Of a stretch of DNA of 5,007 bases, positions 4,906 to 5,007 are shown one piece after another. The notes beneath the pieces are model-generated. The model saw nothing but the letters and a program-made list of their open reading frames with translations, was not told the DNA's origin and did no database searches. This DNA comes from Bryobacterales bacterium (GTDB lineage: Bacteria > Acidobacteriota > Terriglobia > Bryobacterales > Bryobacteraceae), in assembly GCA_025456495.1 (NCBI GenBank), contig JALOKO010000334.1, positions 1 to 5,007 of the forward strand, written 5' to 3'. The position numbers and the translations under genes are program-made. The stretch's first letter is position 1. Each line of letters starts with the position of its first letter.

Positions 4906-5007
4906 GTGGAAGCAGCAGAGCAGCGCCTTATGCAGGTAGTGATTGAAGATTCTCGATTGAAGCCCATCCTGGCGAAGGTAGAGGCGGGTGAACGCCTCAG
5001 CTACGAT
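4906..5007 (+). CDS. mqnE: Aminofutalosine synthase MqnE, 5' end only (runs off the right edge)
   Basis: A frame opens at GTG 4906, four bases after the mqnP stop, and stays open for 34 codons to the window end. Residues 17-34 read RLKPILAKVEAGERLSYD. This matches the N-terminal 'I..KV.AGERLS.ED' lead-in of the radical-SAM enzymes MqnE and MqnC, before their CxxxCxxC cluster, which lies outside the window. MqnE joins a carboxyvinyl-oxybenzoate to S-adenosylmethionine to give aminofutalosine, an early step of menaquinone synthesis. An in-frame ATG at 4930 (residue 9) is an alternative start. AGG at 4896-4898, 7 bases before the GTG, slightly favours 4906. MqnE is preferred over MqnC on the 'AGERLS' style, from memory; other radical-SAM relatives share it. 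Confidence 0.65.
   Translation, partial: MEAAEQRLMQVVIEDSRLKPILAKVEAGERLSYD

Overview
The window reads as a GC-rich, diderm (outer-membrane) bacterial chromosome. Acidobacteriota is my best guess. It rests on remembered family resemblance: the prepilin C-terminal style, the Cys-containing DUF192 lipoprotein, and a UbiA prenyltransferase followed directly by a menaquinone gene of the futalosine type. No search was run. An LPS-assembly lipoprotein (LptE) independently supports a Gram-negative envelope. Nothing in the window looks like a phage, transposon or CRISPR locus; it is mostly housekeeping sequence.

Layout. Nearly everything from 3972 down to 1 is on the minus strand. In transcription order it holds a secreted DUF192 lipoprotein (3972-3529); a 331-bp gene-free stretch (3198-3528) with short tandem repeats and dyads; then a tight cluster of larB (3197-2451), lptE (2441-1848) and holA (1844-795), with gaps of 9 and 3 bp. 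A 120-bp gap follows, then a type IV prepilin/pseudopilin gene (674-150), a 90-bp gap, and the possible first codons of another gene running off the left edge (59-1). On the plus strand, diverging from the DUF192 gene across only 44 bp, lie a UbiA-family prenyltransferase, best read as MqnP (4017-4901), and four bases later the 5' end of what looks like mqnE (4906 to the right edge).

Function. The rightward pair points to menaquinone synthesis by the futalosine route: MqnE makes aminofutalosine and MqnP prenylates the later naphthoate intermediate. The leftward cluster combines unrelated jobs: a nickel-pincer cofactor synthase (LarB), LPS export to the outer membrane (LptE), the clamp-loader delta subunit (HolA) and a pilus or secretion subunit. 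The lptE-holA pairing is familiar from other Gram-negatives; larB in front of it, with no larC or larE in view, is less expected.

No clear novel system is present. The items most worth a second look are the repeat-rich leader upstream of larB, a Tat-like twin-arginine motif in the LptE signal peptide, and the position of larB itself.
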